This document shows, one piece after another, positions 9,006 to 18,316 of a stretch of DNA of 43,221 nucleotides. The stretch comes from a bacterium D16-36 (GTDB lineage: Bacteria; Bacillota; Clostridia; Lachnospirales; Lachnospiraceae). A program made the position numbers and the translations under genes. Below the pieces are notes generated by a model. It was not told the origin of the DNA and ran no database searches. It saw only the letters and a list, made by a program, of their open reading frames with translations. The stretch covers positions 1 through 43,221 of the forward strand of contig RAYF01000050.1 of the NCBI GenBank assembly GCA_003611745.1, read 5' to 3'. Position 1 is the first letter of the stretch; each line of letters begins with the position of its first letter.

Positions 9006-10717
9006 TTAACCTCTGCCTTCAGCTTATTAATAATTTTTTGAAATGATTTTGGAACTGTTGTTACATACTCAGCAAGCAATGTTGCCTTTGATGCATTCTT
9101 TGTTTTCCTTAAAGTAGTCAATCCGCTAGCCTTTATATCTGTCATAATCTGTTGCTGTAGAGATTTGCTAATCGCGAGTCTATCTGGATTGGTTTTAAAT
9201 AAAGATATGTCCAAAATTATTCCATAACGTTTTAAAATTCCAACAAATGCATTTATGTTTTCAACACGATCATTGTATCTCATATAATCAATAAGCGTAA
9301 AATTATCATACACATCTTCTTCAAAATCATTTCCTTTTGTAAAAAATACATTAGCAATATGGGCATATCTATTCTTTTTGTCCTTATCAATTATTGCTAT
9401 AGATTTAATTTTGAACGCATCATAGAGTTTCATACAATTTTCCACACTATCTGCTCCATCCAACTTTACAACACCAATACCATTTTCATCAAAATCTAAT
9501 TTCATTCTTTTTGCAAAAACGGGCATAGCACCATTTTCTGTATCGCCCTCAACAAAAAGTATGCATTTACTAAACATAGCCTCCTTTAAATATAAAAAGT
9601 TATGCAACAAATGCTTATATAATATATCATCAAGATTCACCGAACTACCCGAAACTATTTCTACACCCTGTCCTATGGTATGAAATATTCGGATAAACTG
9701 TTTATAATTATTTAGCAAAATATTAGGTGAATGCGTTGCAATAAATATTTGTCCGATAAGTCCATCCACACCAAATAAATCCCTTAATAAACTTATAAAC
9801 ATGCTATTTTCATTTTTCATCAGTGTATTAATTTTCTTAATGAGACTTCTTTGACGATATGGATGTTGATGTATTTCTGGTTCATCTAGCACCAAAAATA
9901 AAGGGAAAAATTTTTTTCCATTTTTATTGATAAGTCGATCTTCAAAATCCTCTAATTTTCTTGTCATTTTTACATTGTATATTATTTCGATAATTTGCAA
10001 TAAAATATTAAAAGCATATTGAATTCCTTCTCCAAGCTCATTTAATTCTCGCCCATTTTCATCTCCAAGTCCCAACATACGACATACTATTTTATCTACA
10101 TCTGCATCGATATATGCACTTACTCTATCCCCTGTAATAGAATTTAGATTACGTATTTGCCTATTTACATTGCTTACGATACCTTTTATTTTTGTCTTTT
10201 TTATAATATCCTTCTCTTGTATTCCAGATGCCTCTAAGCTATATTGAATCAGATAATTCAAGACCTTCCCAGAACCACTGCTTTTTCTGAAATCAACTTC
10301 TTTAGAGGGCATTCGTTGCGCATAATAATATAAAACATTCATCTTTCTAATAACTGATGAACTAATTTTTGTTCGAACCGGCGTGTCATGATAATAATTT
10401 ATTCTCTCATCTACAGATTCTTGCTTTGCAATAAGGGTTATTGAATTACTATTATCAATGTTAAAATTATCTTCAAAAAAACCTATTTCATCAGCTTCAT
10501 ACTTTATCGTTATGCTAATCTGAATAGGCTGCAAAACATTCTTAAAATCAGTCTCTTGAAACTTTCCTGTACCTAAAAAAATATATATAAGTTCCAGAAT
10601 ATTAGTTTTACCAATGTTATTTTCTCCAATAAAAAAGTTTATTGTCTCATCAAAAGAAATTGTTTGCCCCGATAGATTTCTATAATTATTTATTTCGTCA
10701 ATCTGGCTAATGTACAT
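9002..10717 (-). CDS. gajA: OLD-family ATPase/TOPRIM nuclease, GajA-like (Gabija)
   Basis: A 571-residue protein with an ABC-type ATPase and a C-terminal TOPRIM domain. Residues 31-40 are the Walker A GENNIGKTNI; ELGEG near 227 is the ABC signature; FLVLDEPEIHQHP near 274-286 is Walker B; ATHS at 327-330 is the H-loop region. TOPRIM residues follow: ILFVEGDTE (Glu near 390), VVKLDGADS, and IIDKDKK (Asp near 443-446). The length is close to the GajA I recall (about 578). AGAGGAG lies nine bases before the ATG. The gene starts 43 bases after the end of the hsdR reading frame on the same strand, suggesting co-transcription with the restriction operon. All nuclease and ATPase signatures appear intact, so this pair may be functional. 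Confidence 0.82.
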   Translation of the reverse strand: MYISQIDEINNYRNLSGQTISFDETINFFIGENNIGKTNILELIYIFLGTGKFQETDFKNVLQPIQISITIKYEADEIGFFEDNFNIDNSNSITLIAKQESVDERINYYHDTPVRTKISSSVIRKMNVLYYYAQRMPSKEVDFRKSSGSGKVLNYLIQYSLEASGIQEKDIIKKTKIKGIVSNVNRQIRNLNSITGDRVSAYIDADVDKIVCRMLGLGDENGRELNELGEGIQYAFNILLQIIEIIYNVKMTRKLEDFEDRLINKNGKKFFPLFLVLDEPEIHQHPYRQRSLIKKINTLMKNENSMFISLLRDLFGVDGLIGQIFIATHSPNILLNNYKQFIRIFHTIGQGVEIVSGSSVNLDDILYKHLLHNFLYLKEAMFSKCILFVEGDTENGAMPVFAKRMKLDFDENGIGVVKLDGADSVENCMKLYDAFKIKSIAIIDKDKKNRYAHIANVFFTKGNDFEEDVYDNFTLIDYMRYNDRVENINAFVGILKRYGIILDISLFKTNPDRLAISKSLQQQIMTDIKASGLTTLRKTKNASKATLLAEYVTTVPKSFQKIINKLKAEVK

Positions 10718-10759
10718 GATTTATATTCTCCTCTAAAAATCATCTATCCATTTAATATA

Positions 10760-11086
10760 TCACTTCGCATACTTTTTAAAATTCTCCGCCTGTTCCAGCA
10801 CTTCTTTATAAACATCATCAATCGTAACCGGCGGATAACCATATTTATCAAGTAAAATAATCAGATCCACCTGCAGATTTGCTTTGATGTCCTCTCTGGT
10901 AGACCAATCCGTATATTTTGCTTTATCGTCCACAACTGCCCGAATCTCTTTCGATAATGCAATCATTTTATCTTTCGGATATTCAAATTCATACTTCTTC
11001 GATACTGCGAGTAAAATATCAAAGAAGGCTTTTTCCTCATAATCAATGCCTACATTTTTAAAGGAGTTTCTTTCCTCTTTCAATTC
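10760..11086 (-). pseudogene. detached C-terminal part of HsdR
   Basis: This 108-codon stretch follows the TAG at 11087-11089 in the same reading frame and reads as the normal end of type I HsdR proteins: AFFDILLAVSKKYEFEYPKDK, then KYTDWSTREDIKANLQVDLI and YGYPPVTIDDVYKEVLEQAE. It probably cannot restart well: the first start-like codon is a TTG two codons after the stop, with AGGA only two bases before it. The region normally contacts the methyltransferase core. Its preservation implies that the nonsense change is recent, suppressed, or a sequencing error. Confidence 0.8.
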
Positions 11087-13900
11087 CTATATTAAATCCG
11101 CAAGTTGATTTGCCACGTCATCAAGAACTTCATTTGCAAATGCTTCATCTTTCCTTCGATTATTATAGGTTTCTACAACCGCTTTCATTCTCTCAGCAAA
11201 TTCAATACTTTTGATTTTGTTTACCCTCTTAAATTCCTCAATCGCATAGGCCAACAATCTCTGCAATGCTTTAATCTTCGTATTTGGCATGGAAATTCTT
11301 TCAATCCTTGACATATACTCATCACTGAAAATATCAACATCTATATGTTTCCCCGTTTCAAATAGTTCCTCAATACCGTCAGACTGTATTGCGCTATCCA
11401 GCAATTTACGAACTTTGGCATTCATTTGGGAAATATCCGGTGCTTCTCCTTTTGTCAGTTTAAACAATACCGAGCGCACCGCCTGATAAAAATGCACTTT
11501 TTCAATATCTGTATTGGTAAACTGTTCACTGGAACTGCATAAGTTAAATGCCTGTTTCATCTTCCTAACTCCTGCCATAAACCGAAGCTCCAAGTCCTGT
11601 GTCAGCTGTACATACTCTACAGCTCTGTTCAGGCAATTTAACTGTTCAACCGGACTTCCTGTATAGTAATCTTTCGCGTTAAAATTGTGAAACATCTGGT
11701 CTAATACTTCAAGCTGATCCAAAACAATTGTCACCGCCTGACTAATGTCATCCAGTTCCTCTTTCTCAAAATTTGTATATTTGCGAAGCGCAACATTCAT
11801 GTTTTTCTTGATACCAATATAATCGACAATCAAGCCTCTATCCTTGCCCTCATAGACACGGTTCACTCTGGAAATCGTCTGGATTAATGTATGTTGCTGA
11901 ATCGGCTTATCAATATAAATAGTATCAAGACACGGCACATCAAATCCCGTCAGCCACATATCAACCACAATCGCAATTTTAAAATTGGATTTTACCTTCT
12001 TAAACTGCCTGTCTAATTCCTTCCTGTCTTCTTTTGTACCCAGCATCTCATAAAGCTCTTTTTCGTCATCTTTATTTCTTGTCATGACAAGGCACACTTT
12101 CTCGATGGGTTTTAATTCCTTTTCCTCTTTCTCCGTTAATTCCACGCCCTCCGGTGCTTTCCGCTTTTCTTTCCATTCGGGACGAAGCCCCATCAAATTC
12201 AGGTAAAATGCATAGGCTATCAATCTGTTTGCACATACAAACATTGCCTTGCCTGCGACTGTCGAACCTTCTTCTACTCTTTTCTCATAATGTGATACAA
12301 AGTCTTTTGCTACTGCTTTTAACCTGTCCGAATCGCCAATAATCACATCCAAGTGCGCTACCGCTTTTTGGCTTTCCTCAATCTGTTCTTCAGATGTTCC
12401 AAGACTGGCGCACTTATCATAATATTCTTCAATCTCACGCAGCTTGTCCTCACGCAATGTTACCTTTGCCGCCCGTCCATCATAAACAAGATTTACCGTT
12501 ATTTCATCTTTCACTGCCTCTGTCATGGTATATGGATGCCCAACAATATCCCCGAAGACTTCCACCGTAGCATCAATCGGCGTCCCTGTAAAACCAATAT
12601 AAGTTGCATTGGGTAAGGAATCATGCAGATACTTGGCAAAACCATACGTTTTATTTACACCTTTTTCTGTAACTTTTACTTTCATATCAAGGTTAATCTG
12701 CGAACGGTGAGCCTCATCTGAAATGCAAATCACATTATATCTGTCTGTCAAAAGCTGTGTATCTTCTGTAAACTTCTGTATTGTAGTCAAATACACCCCG
12801 CCGCTTGGCTTGCCCTGTAATTCTTCTCGCAACTTATCCCTTGACTCTATGCTTATCACATTATTGTCGCCAATAAACTGTTTTGATGCAACAAATTGTT
12901 TGGAAAGCTGATCATCTAAATCGGTTCTATCGGTAATAATTAAAATAGTCGGGCTTTTGAAATAACTGCTTTTCATAATCATTCGGGTAAGAAAAAGCAT
13001 GGTATAGCTTTTCCCGCATCCAGTCGTTCCAAAATATGTACCACCCTTGCCATCGCCGTTCGGCTTCATATGTGCTTTCACATTTTCATACAGATTATTG
13101 GCTGCAAAAAACTGTGGATATCGGCACACAACTTTTGTATTTTTGTCTGTAGCGTCAGGAAAATAGATAAAGTTCTTTATTACCGCAAGAAGCCTGTCCT
13201 GTGCAAACAAGCCGTCTATCATCGTGAACAAAGAATTGATACCGTCCATTTCCTTGTCATCATCATAAACCTTTCTCCAAGCGTAAAAAAATTCATATGG
13301 CGTGGATAGGGAACCATACTTACTGTTTGCACCGTCACTGATAACCACAAAGGCATTATACTTGAAAATTTCTGGAATATCTCTCTGATATCTGACTGTC
13401 AACTGCGTATATGCGTCCATTATGGTCGTATTTTCCTGTATTGCTGTCTTAAATTCCAATGCCACAAGAGGAAGTCCATTCACATAAATAATACCGTCAG
13501 GAATACGAATCTGATAATTGTATCCTTCTATTTCTAACTGATTTACAATCTTAAAAATGTTCTTTTTGGGTTCTCCGTAGTCTATCAACTCAATAAATAC
13601 GTCTTTCTTATTCCTATCCTCACGATTAAATACAAAGCCGTCTATTATCATGGATATAACTGCTTTGTTGGATTCATACAAAGTTCCGCCTACGGTGCGC
13701 AAAGAGAGGATAATACTGTCAATCTCGCTTTCTGTCAGTTCCTCCGAAGCATATCGGGTGTGCAAATATTCTTTTAAATCGTTTACTATCACAACTTCCG
13801 ATTTTTCACGTAATAATTCACTGCCTGTCTGGTGAATGTAGCCTTTGTTTTGTAAAAGCTCTATGATAGATCGTTCTAATGCGTGTTCGTTGAATGACAT
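11087..13900 (-). CDS. hsdR: type I restriction enzyme R subunit, amber-truncated
   Basis: Translocase/endonuclease subunit of a type I restriction system; 937 residues are read before an in-frame TAG. The PD-ExK nuclease is visible as PDGIIYVN (about 134) and LEFK (Glu 149, Lys 151). The SF2 motor has Walker A GTTGCGKS (291-298), DEAH at 395-398, FTGTPID, and WLTGFDVP with QTISRVNR. A TAGGAG site lies upstream of the ATG. The open frame resumes immediately after the TAG and completes the usual C-terminus, giving a full length near 1045 residues if read through. The cut occurs after QLADLI. Gene order hsdM-hsdS-DUF3800-hsdR and 17-bp spacing to the DUF3800 reading frame show one operon. Restriction activity may be lost while modification remains. 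Confidence 0.88.
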   Translation of the reverse strand: MSFNEHALERSIIELLQNKGYIHQTGSELLREKSEVVIVNDLKEYLHTRYASEELTESEIDSIILSLRTVGGTLYESNKAVISMIIDGFVFNREDRNKKDVFIELIDYGEPKKNIFKIVNQLEIEGYNYQIRIPDGIIYVNGLPLVALEFKTAIQENTTIMDAYTQLTVRYQRDIPEIFKYNAFVVISDGANSKYGSLSTPYEFFYAWRKVYDDDKEMDGINSLFTMIDGLFAQDRLLAVIKNFIYFPDATDKNTKVVCRYPQFFAANNLYENVKAHMKPNGDGKGGTYFGTTGCGKSYTMLFLTRMIMKSSYFKSPTILIITDRTDLDDQLSKQFVASKQFIGDNNVISIESRDKLREELQGKPSGGVYLTTIQKFTEDTQLLTDRYNVICISDEAHRSQINLDMKVKVTEKGVNKTYGFAKYLHDSLPNATYIGFTGTPIDATVEVFGDIVGHPYTMTEAVKDEITVNLVYDGRAAKVTLREDKLREIEEYYDKCASLGTSEEQIEESQKAVAHLDVIIGDSDRLKAVAKDFVSHYEKRVEEGSTVAGKAMFVCANRLIAYAFYLNLMGLRPEWKEKRKAPEGVELTEKEEKELKPIEKVCLVMTRNKDDEKELYEMLGTKEDRKELDRQFKKVKSNFKIAIVVDMWLTGFDVPCLDTIYIDKPIQQHTLIQTISRVNRVYEGKDRGLIVDYIGIKKNMNVALRKYTNFEKEELDDISQAVTIVLDQLEVLDQMFHNFNAKDYYTGSPVEQLNCLNRAVEYVQLTQDLELRFMAGVRKMKQAFNLCSSSEQFTNTDIEKVHFYQAVRSVLFKLTKGEAPDISQMNAKVRKLLDSAIQSDGIEELFETGKHIDVDIFSDEYMSRIERISMPNTKIKALQRLLAYAIEEFKRVNKIKSIEFAERMKAVVETYNNRRKDEAFANEVLDDVANQLADLI

Positions 13901-13917
13901 ACTATTTTCTCCTACAT

Positions 13918-14336
13918 TTAAATTCTATAAAAATCTTGATAGGAACGTTCTAATTCCTTGCAGCAAGCTGCATTATAATATTCTGAATGAAGTTTTGAAT
14001 CTATCCCTCTATATTTCTCATAATTATCATAAGTCGAAAAATATCTTAACAAAGTATAAAAGCTTGAACACTGATCTCCATAACTCATTGTCATAGCAGT
14101 CCAATATTCCGTATGCCCTATAATTAATGTATCATAAAGTAAATGATAAAGTTCAAATTGTTTTAAACTTATGTCAAACCAATTCTCGCTCAAAATTCTT
14201 TTACTGGCCAAATCATTTTCACCTATTTTTCGAATATCAGTTACTGTATCTTCTTCTACTCCCTCATCATTAAATAATCCGTATGTAATCCTTCCAATAA
14301 ATGATGCTATCCAATCTGCTAGTCTTAATTCTATGA
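13918..14336 (-). pseudogene. C-terminal part of frameshifted DUF3800 gene
   Basis: After the frame break near 14336-14345 the shifted frame reads CGKSHEIIELRLADWIASFI and continues to a TAA at 13918. The IxLADWIA segment is the expected C-terminal signature of DUF3800 proteins (usually xQxADxIAG). There is no ATG or ribosome site near the frame start, only a TTG at 14211, so this part is unlikely to be made alone. The hsdR ribosome site begins just past its stop. Confidence 0.65.
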
Positions 14337-15173
14337 TTTCATGCGACTTTCCACATTTAATATTTTGAAATCTATAATTCTGTGATGCAGACTATGTGCT
14401 TTTTCCTCATCAATTACTATATTTACAAGTTCCATATTAATATTTTTCTCTTCAAGCAAATTACACAATCCTTCAAAATTTATAAAATATTGGAATTCAT
14501 ATTCTTTTTCAGGCAATTCATCCATTATTGAATGGTTGAGCACATATAAAATATTTTGATACGCCACCAATTCTTGTTGTTTTCGTTCTATCCCTTTAAT
14601 CTCTTTTATTATACACTCAAAATTATATTGAAGCAGTTGTTTAAATTTCATCATAGAATGGTAATTATTTACAGCATAGAGTGCTTTCAGTAATTCTTCA
14701 TTATGATATGTAATCATAAATTTTGTAAGTGTATAAAAAAATGATTTTTCAAGCAATTCACCCTGCCCAACATAATGCAACCCTTTAAATGCTAAACGTA
14801 GATATAACTCCATTTTACTGACCATATTTACTTGTATTACTGGATTCAATATATCTATCAATTCAAATAATTCTTCGTAAAATGTCATTGTATCCTTATT
14901 AAACGAACGAATACCATATTTAAAATTCTTTTTCGCAATAACAGTGGACTTAAACTCCTGTTCCTCTGCTAGTCCATACTGAATTTTTTGTCTGTTCTCA
15001 AATTTCTGAACAAGTTTTCTATTACTTACCAAATCAGAAGTGGGGCATCCCCAAAATACGCCTATATAATTATCAAGAGCATCCTCTCGCAATATGTTAA
15101 ATTGTCCGTTCTCGTTAATACGAATTTTCTTATCATGAAATGATTCATCAAAATAAAATGTATATGATTTCAT
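14331..15173 (-). CDS. DUF3800-like protein, N-terminal part (frameshifted)
   Basis: A 280-residue reading frame starting SYTFYFDESFHDKKI, which matches the N-terminal YxDES of DUF3800, a family thought to have an RNase H-like fold. It ends at a TAG just after ILNVESRMKS. One base added near 14336-14345, within ATTAAATGTGG, would join it to the frame that supplies the ADWIA motif and a total of about 418 residues. It sits between hsdS and hsdR in the restriction operon, 24 bases after hsdS. DUF3800 genes are often found with restriction and other defence genes; what they do there is not known to me. Whether the break is a mutation, a sequencing error or a programmed shift cannot be told from one sequence. 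Confidence 0.65.
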   Translation of the reverse strand: MKSYTFYFDESFHDKKIRINENGQFNILREDALDNYIGVFWGCPTSDLVSNRKLVQKFENRQKIQYGLAEEQEFKSTVIAKKNFKYGIRSFNKDTMTFYEELFELIDILNPVIQVNMVSKMELYLRLAFKGLHYVGQGELLEKSFFYTLTKFMITYHNEELLKALYAVNNYHSMMKFKQLLQYNFECIIKEIKGIERKQQELVAYQNILYVLNHSIMDELPEKEYEFQYFINFEGLCNLLEEKNINMELVNIVIDEEKAHSLHHRIIDFKILNVESRMKS

Positions 15174-15196
15174 TATATATCCTTATAAATGATAAT

Positions 15197-16354
15197 TTAG
15201 CGGCTTGATAGCTGCATCAAAAGAACCTTTTTCACTTCATCAAGGGCACGAGTTTCATTAACATTGACATGAATATGCTCGTAAATGCTTTTTGCTGCCG
15301 TACCAAACTGACTGAGGGTAGCATCATCAGGTAGTGGAATCTCGAAGGATTCAAGTTCTTGCTTATTGATTGCCTCTCTTGTAGAGCCGGACTGACCAAT
15401 ACCTAACAACTTGGCTTTGTTATCGGCAGAACAAAGGGTGAACATGATGTAATAGCTCATTGTTTCGCCCTTAATCGGACGTATAATCATAACGTGTTGA
15501 TTTACTCTTGCCGGTAAAACATTATCGGGAACCATACAGCATCGAGCAACAGACACGCCAGTAATATTAAACAGGATATCATTCGGCTTAACTATGACGT
15601 TAGCCAAAGCATCGGCTTGACTTTGATTGATATGAGCAAGCTCGTCATATTCAAAGTTGAAGTCAAAAACGTTCGTACTTCTAATAAGCGAAATGCCCTC
15701 ACTGATATATGCCGTTTTTCCACCCTTCGGGGTTGCGCCGCTGCCTATTTTACTGCAAATCTTTTGCAATGGAACTTTTGGGAAATGTGTATTGGCATCA
15801 GCAAATAGCTCCTTGTAAACAGTAGACAGGGTTGCTACTAAATTATCATTTATCTTCCGTTTAAGCTCAATTCTCTCCTCCACAATCCTATACGTTTCAA
15901 CAATTTTTCTCTGTTCTGTAATACTTGGAACTGGTAAATCTATATCACACAACTCATCCCAACCAAAGATTTCTCGAACACTACCATGTGATTTAAAACG
16001 AGCATAACGGTCAAACTCTGATCTACTAAACCATAACATCAAATATTTAGGAAGTAACTGCTCTTCATTAATTATTTCAAATACCGTATATATATTACTA
16101 ACCAACCCCTCTTCGTAATCTTCAAGTAATGCAATTCCTATTTTGTCTCCTCGACGAGAAGTATCTGGGATATATGTAAATTGTCCCTTTTTAACAACCT
16201 TATATTTTGTGAAGTCAGTTCCTACAGTATTTGCAATAGATGGAATAAATAGCTTTTGTACGGATACCCCTAACAGGTTTTCTTCTTTACCCTCCACATT
16301 ACGCACGTCTACTTGTCGAATAAATTCTCCCAATTTCCTATAATTCAATTTCAT
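15197..16354 (-). CDS. hsdS: type I restriction-modification specificity subunit
   Basis: A 385-residue DNA-recognition subunit with two target recognition domains. The first half ends in LPVPSITEQRKIVETYRIVEE, and a conserved helical spacer (ELKRKINDNLVATLSTVY) leads into the second, which contains KIGSGATPKGG and ends with IPLPDDATLSQFG and another helix. This two-fold layout is typical. Its ATG overlaps the end of hsdM by 17 bases (both read through ATGAAATTGAATTATAG), so translation is coupled. Both domains look complete. The recognised sequence cannot be predicted here. Confidence 0.9.
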   Translation of the reverse strand: MKLNYRKLGEFIRQVDVRNVEGKEENLLGVSVQKLFIPSIANTVGTDFTKYKVVKKGQFTYIPDTSRRGDKIGIALLEDYEEGLVSNIYTVFEIINEEQLLPKYLMLWFSRSEFDRYARFKSHGSVREIFGWDELCDIDLPVPSITEQRKIVETYRIVEERIELKRKINDNLVATLSTVYKELFADANTHFPKVPLQKICSKIGSGATPKGGKTAYISEGISLIRSTNVFDFNFEYDELAHINQSQADALANVIVKPNDILFNITGVSVARCCMVPDNVLPARVNQHVMIIRPIKGETMSYYIMFTLCSADNKAKLLGIGQSGSTREAINKQELESFEIPLPDDATLSQFGTAAKSIYEHIHVNVNETRALDEVKKVLLMQLSSR

Positions 16355-17915
16355 ACCCTAACTCCTTAAACACACCTAGCAAATCTGTTTTAGATTTTTC
16401 CTCCGCGATAAGCAGCTCTTTCAATTCAGATTGCAACATTTTCATCTTCGAATCAAAATCAATATTCTCATCCCGATTCACAAACTCAATATATCTACTT
16501 GGCACAAGGGTAAATCCTTTTTCTGCCACTTCATCATATCCCGCAGAATAACAAAATTCCGGTATATTCTCATAAGTATCTTCATAGCCTGCCTGTTGCC
16601 AGTTATGATAAGTTTCCACTACTTTTGCTCTGTCTGCCTCTGTCAACTCTATGTATTTCTTTTCATATGGATTTCCTATCTTCCGCAAATCCATAAAGAG
16701 TATTTTCTTTTCCCGATTACGGTAATGTTTTTCTACTCCATTCATATCCACTGTACGCTCTTTTTTATTCTTATTCAAAATCCAAAGCGTTACACTGATA
16801 TCCGTCGTATAAAAAAGATTCCTCGGCAATATCAGAATTGCTTCCACCAAATCATTTTCAATCAATCTCTGTCTGATTTTTAACTCCGTTCCATCATCCG
16901 ACAATGCACCATTGGCAAGCAAAAAGCCTGCCACTCCGTTTTGTGACATTTTTGACACAATATTTAATATCCACCCATAATTTGCATTGCTCGTCGGTGG
17001 CACTTCGTATCCATTCCATCTTGCATCATCTGTCAGTTCATCAGCGGCACGCCATTCTTTTTGATTAAACGGCGGATTTGCCATGATATAGTCCGCTTTC
17101 AAATCTTTGTGCTGGTCATTTGTGAACGTATTCGCCGCCATTTCTCCAAGATTCGCCGATATTCCTCGTATTGCCAGATTCATTTTCGCCAACTTATAAG
17201 TTGTATTTGTATATTCCTGCCCATATATCGAAACTTTCTTTTTATTCCCATGATGCGCCTCAATAAATTTTATGGACTGTACAAACATACCTCCCGAACC
17301 ACAACACGGATCATATAATGTCCCATCGTAAGGCTCTATCAACTCTGCAATTAAATTTACAATCGTTTTAGGCGTATAGAATTCGCCTTTCCCTTTTCCC
17401 TCTGCAATAGCGAACTTACTTAGGAAATATTCGTACATACGACCAATAATGTCATTCTCTTTATCCTTTATAGTGTCAATCTTATTGATTTCATCTAACA
17501 AAGATGCCAGTTTAACTGTATCAATCTGTAAACGGGAATAATAGTTATCTGGCAAAGCACCTTTTAAAACAGGATTTATCTTCTCAATCGTAAAAAGCGC
17601 TGTATCTATCTTTAAAGCAATATCATCCTGCTTGGCATTCTCCTTAATATAAGTCCATCTGCTCTCTTGCGGCAAATAGAACACGTTATCCTTTGTATAG
17701 AATGCAACATTATCCACAAATTTCTCCATTCCATCTGCAATGATTCTCGCTCTCTGAGCCTCAAATTTATCACTTGCAAACTTTAGGAAAAACAAACTTA
17801 AAACTACATGCTTATATTCAGATGGTTCTACTGAACCTCTTAATTTATCCGCAGACTTCCATAAAGCCTCCTCCATAGAAACTTCTTTCGCCTTTGTTTT
17901 TACCGCCACACCCAT
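16338..17915 (-). CDS. hsdM: type I restriction-modification N6-adenine methyltransferase
   Basis: A 525-residue methyltransferase subunit. AdoMet-binding motif I is YDPCCGSGGM (about 201-210), and catalytic motif IV is NPPF (280-283) in DYIMANPPFNQKEW. The N-terminal helical domain (SADKLRGSVEPSEYKHVVL) is typical of HsdM. GAGGAGG stands upstream of the ATG. It lies seven bases after a small XRE gene, which is probably co-transcribed and may set the timing of expression. With HsdS it would form the modification enzyme independently of the broken HsdR. Confidence 0.92.
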   Translation of the reverse strand: MGVAVKTKAKEVSMEEALWKSADKLRGSVEPSEYKHVVLSLFFLKFASDKFEAQRARIIADGMEKFVDNVAFYTKDNVFYLPQESRWTYIKENAKQDDIALKIDTALFTIEKINPVLKGALPDNYYSRLQIDTVKLASLLDEINKIDTIKDKENDIIGRMYEYFLSKFAIAEGKGKGEFYTPKTIVNLIAELIEPYDGTLYDPCCGSGGMFVQSIKFIEAHHGNKKKVSIYGQEYTNTTYKLAKMNLAIRGISANLGEMAANTFTNDQHKDLKADYIMANPPFNQKEWRAADELTDDARWNGYEVPPTSNANYGWILNIVSKMSQNGVAGFLLANGALSDDGTELKIRQRLIENDLVEAILILPRNLFYTTDISVTLWILNKNKKERTVDMNGVEKHYRNREKKILFMDLRKIGNPYEKKYIELTEADRAKVVETYHNWQQAGYEDTYENIPEFCYSAGYDEVAEKGFTLVPSRYIEFVNRDENIDFDSKMKMLQSELKELLIAEEKSKTDLLGVFKELGYEIEL

Positions 17916-17922
17916 ATCCTCC

Positions 17923-18126
17923 TCAATCTTTTGAAAATTCTAAAATATCATCAACACCACACTCAAGCACATCACAAATTTTCGCAATCGTTTCCATAGA
18001 AACAAACTCATCTTTATTGAGCCTTGTAATGATATTGCCGCTTATCTGCGCTTTCTTTTGAAGTTCCGAATTTTTCATTTTCTTATCAATCATTAATTTC
18101 CACAAACGATTATAACTTACTTTCAT
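17923..18126 (-). CDS. small XRE-family regulator leading the hsd operon
   Basis: A 67-residue helix-turn-helix protein of the Cro/CI (XRE) type: WKLMIDKKMKNSELQKKAQ, then ISGNIITRLNKDEFVSMETI and ICDVLECGVDDILEF. The spacing from the helices to the C-terminal VDDILE is usual for minimal XRE regulators. A GGAGGG site precedes the ATG. It sits seven bases before hsdM and directly behind the operon promoter with two direct repeats, so it may act like the controller proteins of some restriction systems. That role is inferred from position. Confidence 0.8.
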   Translation of the reverse strand: MKVSYNRLWKLMIDKKMKNSELQKKAQISGNIITRLNKDEFVSMETIAKICDVLECGVDDILEFSKD

Positions 18127-18154
18127 TCGTCATTTCCCTCCAAATATATTTCGT

Positions 18155-18204
18155 ATTATATCACAATATCGTTGTGTTTTCCACCATTTCTGTGCTTTTC
18201 ACCA
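18155..18204 (-). promoter_or_regulatory. promoter and operator-like repeats before XRE-hsdM
   Basis: On the minus strand TATAAT lies at 18160-18155, preceded at 17 bp by TGGAAA (four of six matches to the -35 consensus). Two near-identical motifs, TGTGTTTTCCACCA at 18173-18186 and TGTGCTTTTCACCA at 18191-18204 (plus-strand reading), are spaced 18 bp and overlap the -35 region. A short inverted repeat CACAA with TTGTG (18162-18176) lies in the spacer. This is the expected form of an autoregulated XRE operator; binding is inferred. Confidence 0.5.
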
Positions 18205-18280
18205 CACTTTCACTGCCTTTTTCACGAAATACCAGACATAACACTATACCACTTCTCCCAAAAGTAACTTTTTCCTTGTA

Positions 18281-18309
18281 ATAAAAGAGCATGACTAACG
18301 CCACGCTCT
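18281..18309 (-). terminator. terminator of the tnpV/mob unit or hsd boundary
   Basis: On the minus strand AGAGC pairs with GCTCT around an inner TG/CA pair and an eight-base loop, followed by TTTTATT. It lies just past the tnpV stop. A closely similar hairpin (GGGC with GCCC around GTGGCGGTTGC) follows the corresponding gene of the second MobV module at 27525-27557, so the two modules share this end. Confidence 0.6.
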
Positions 18310-18316
18310 CTCCAAC

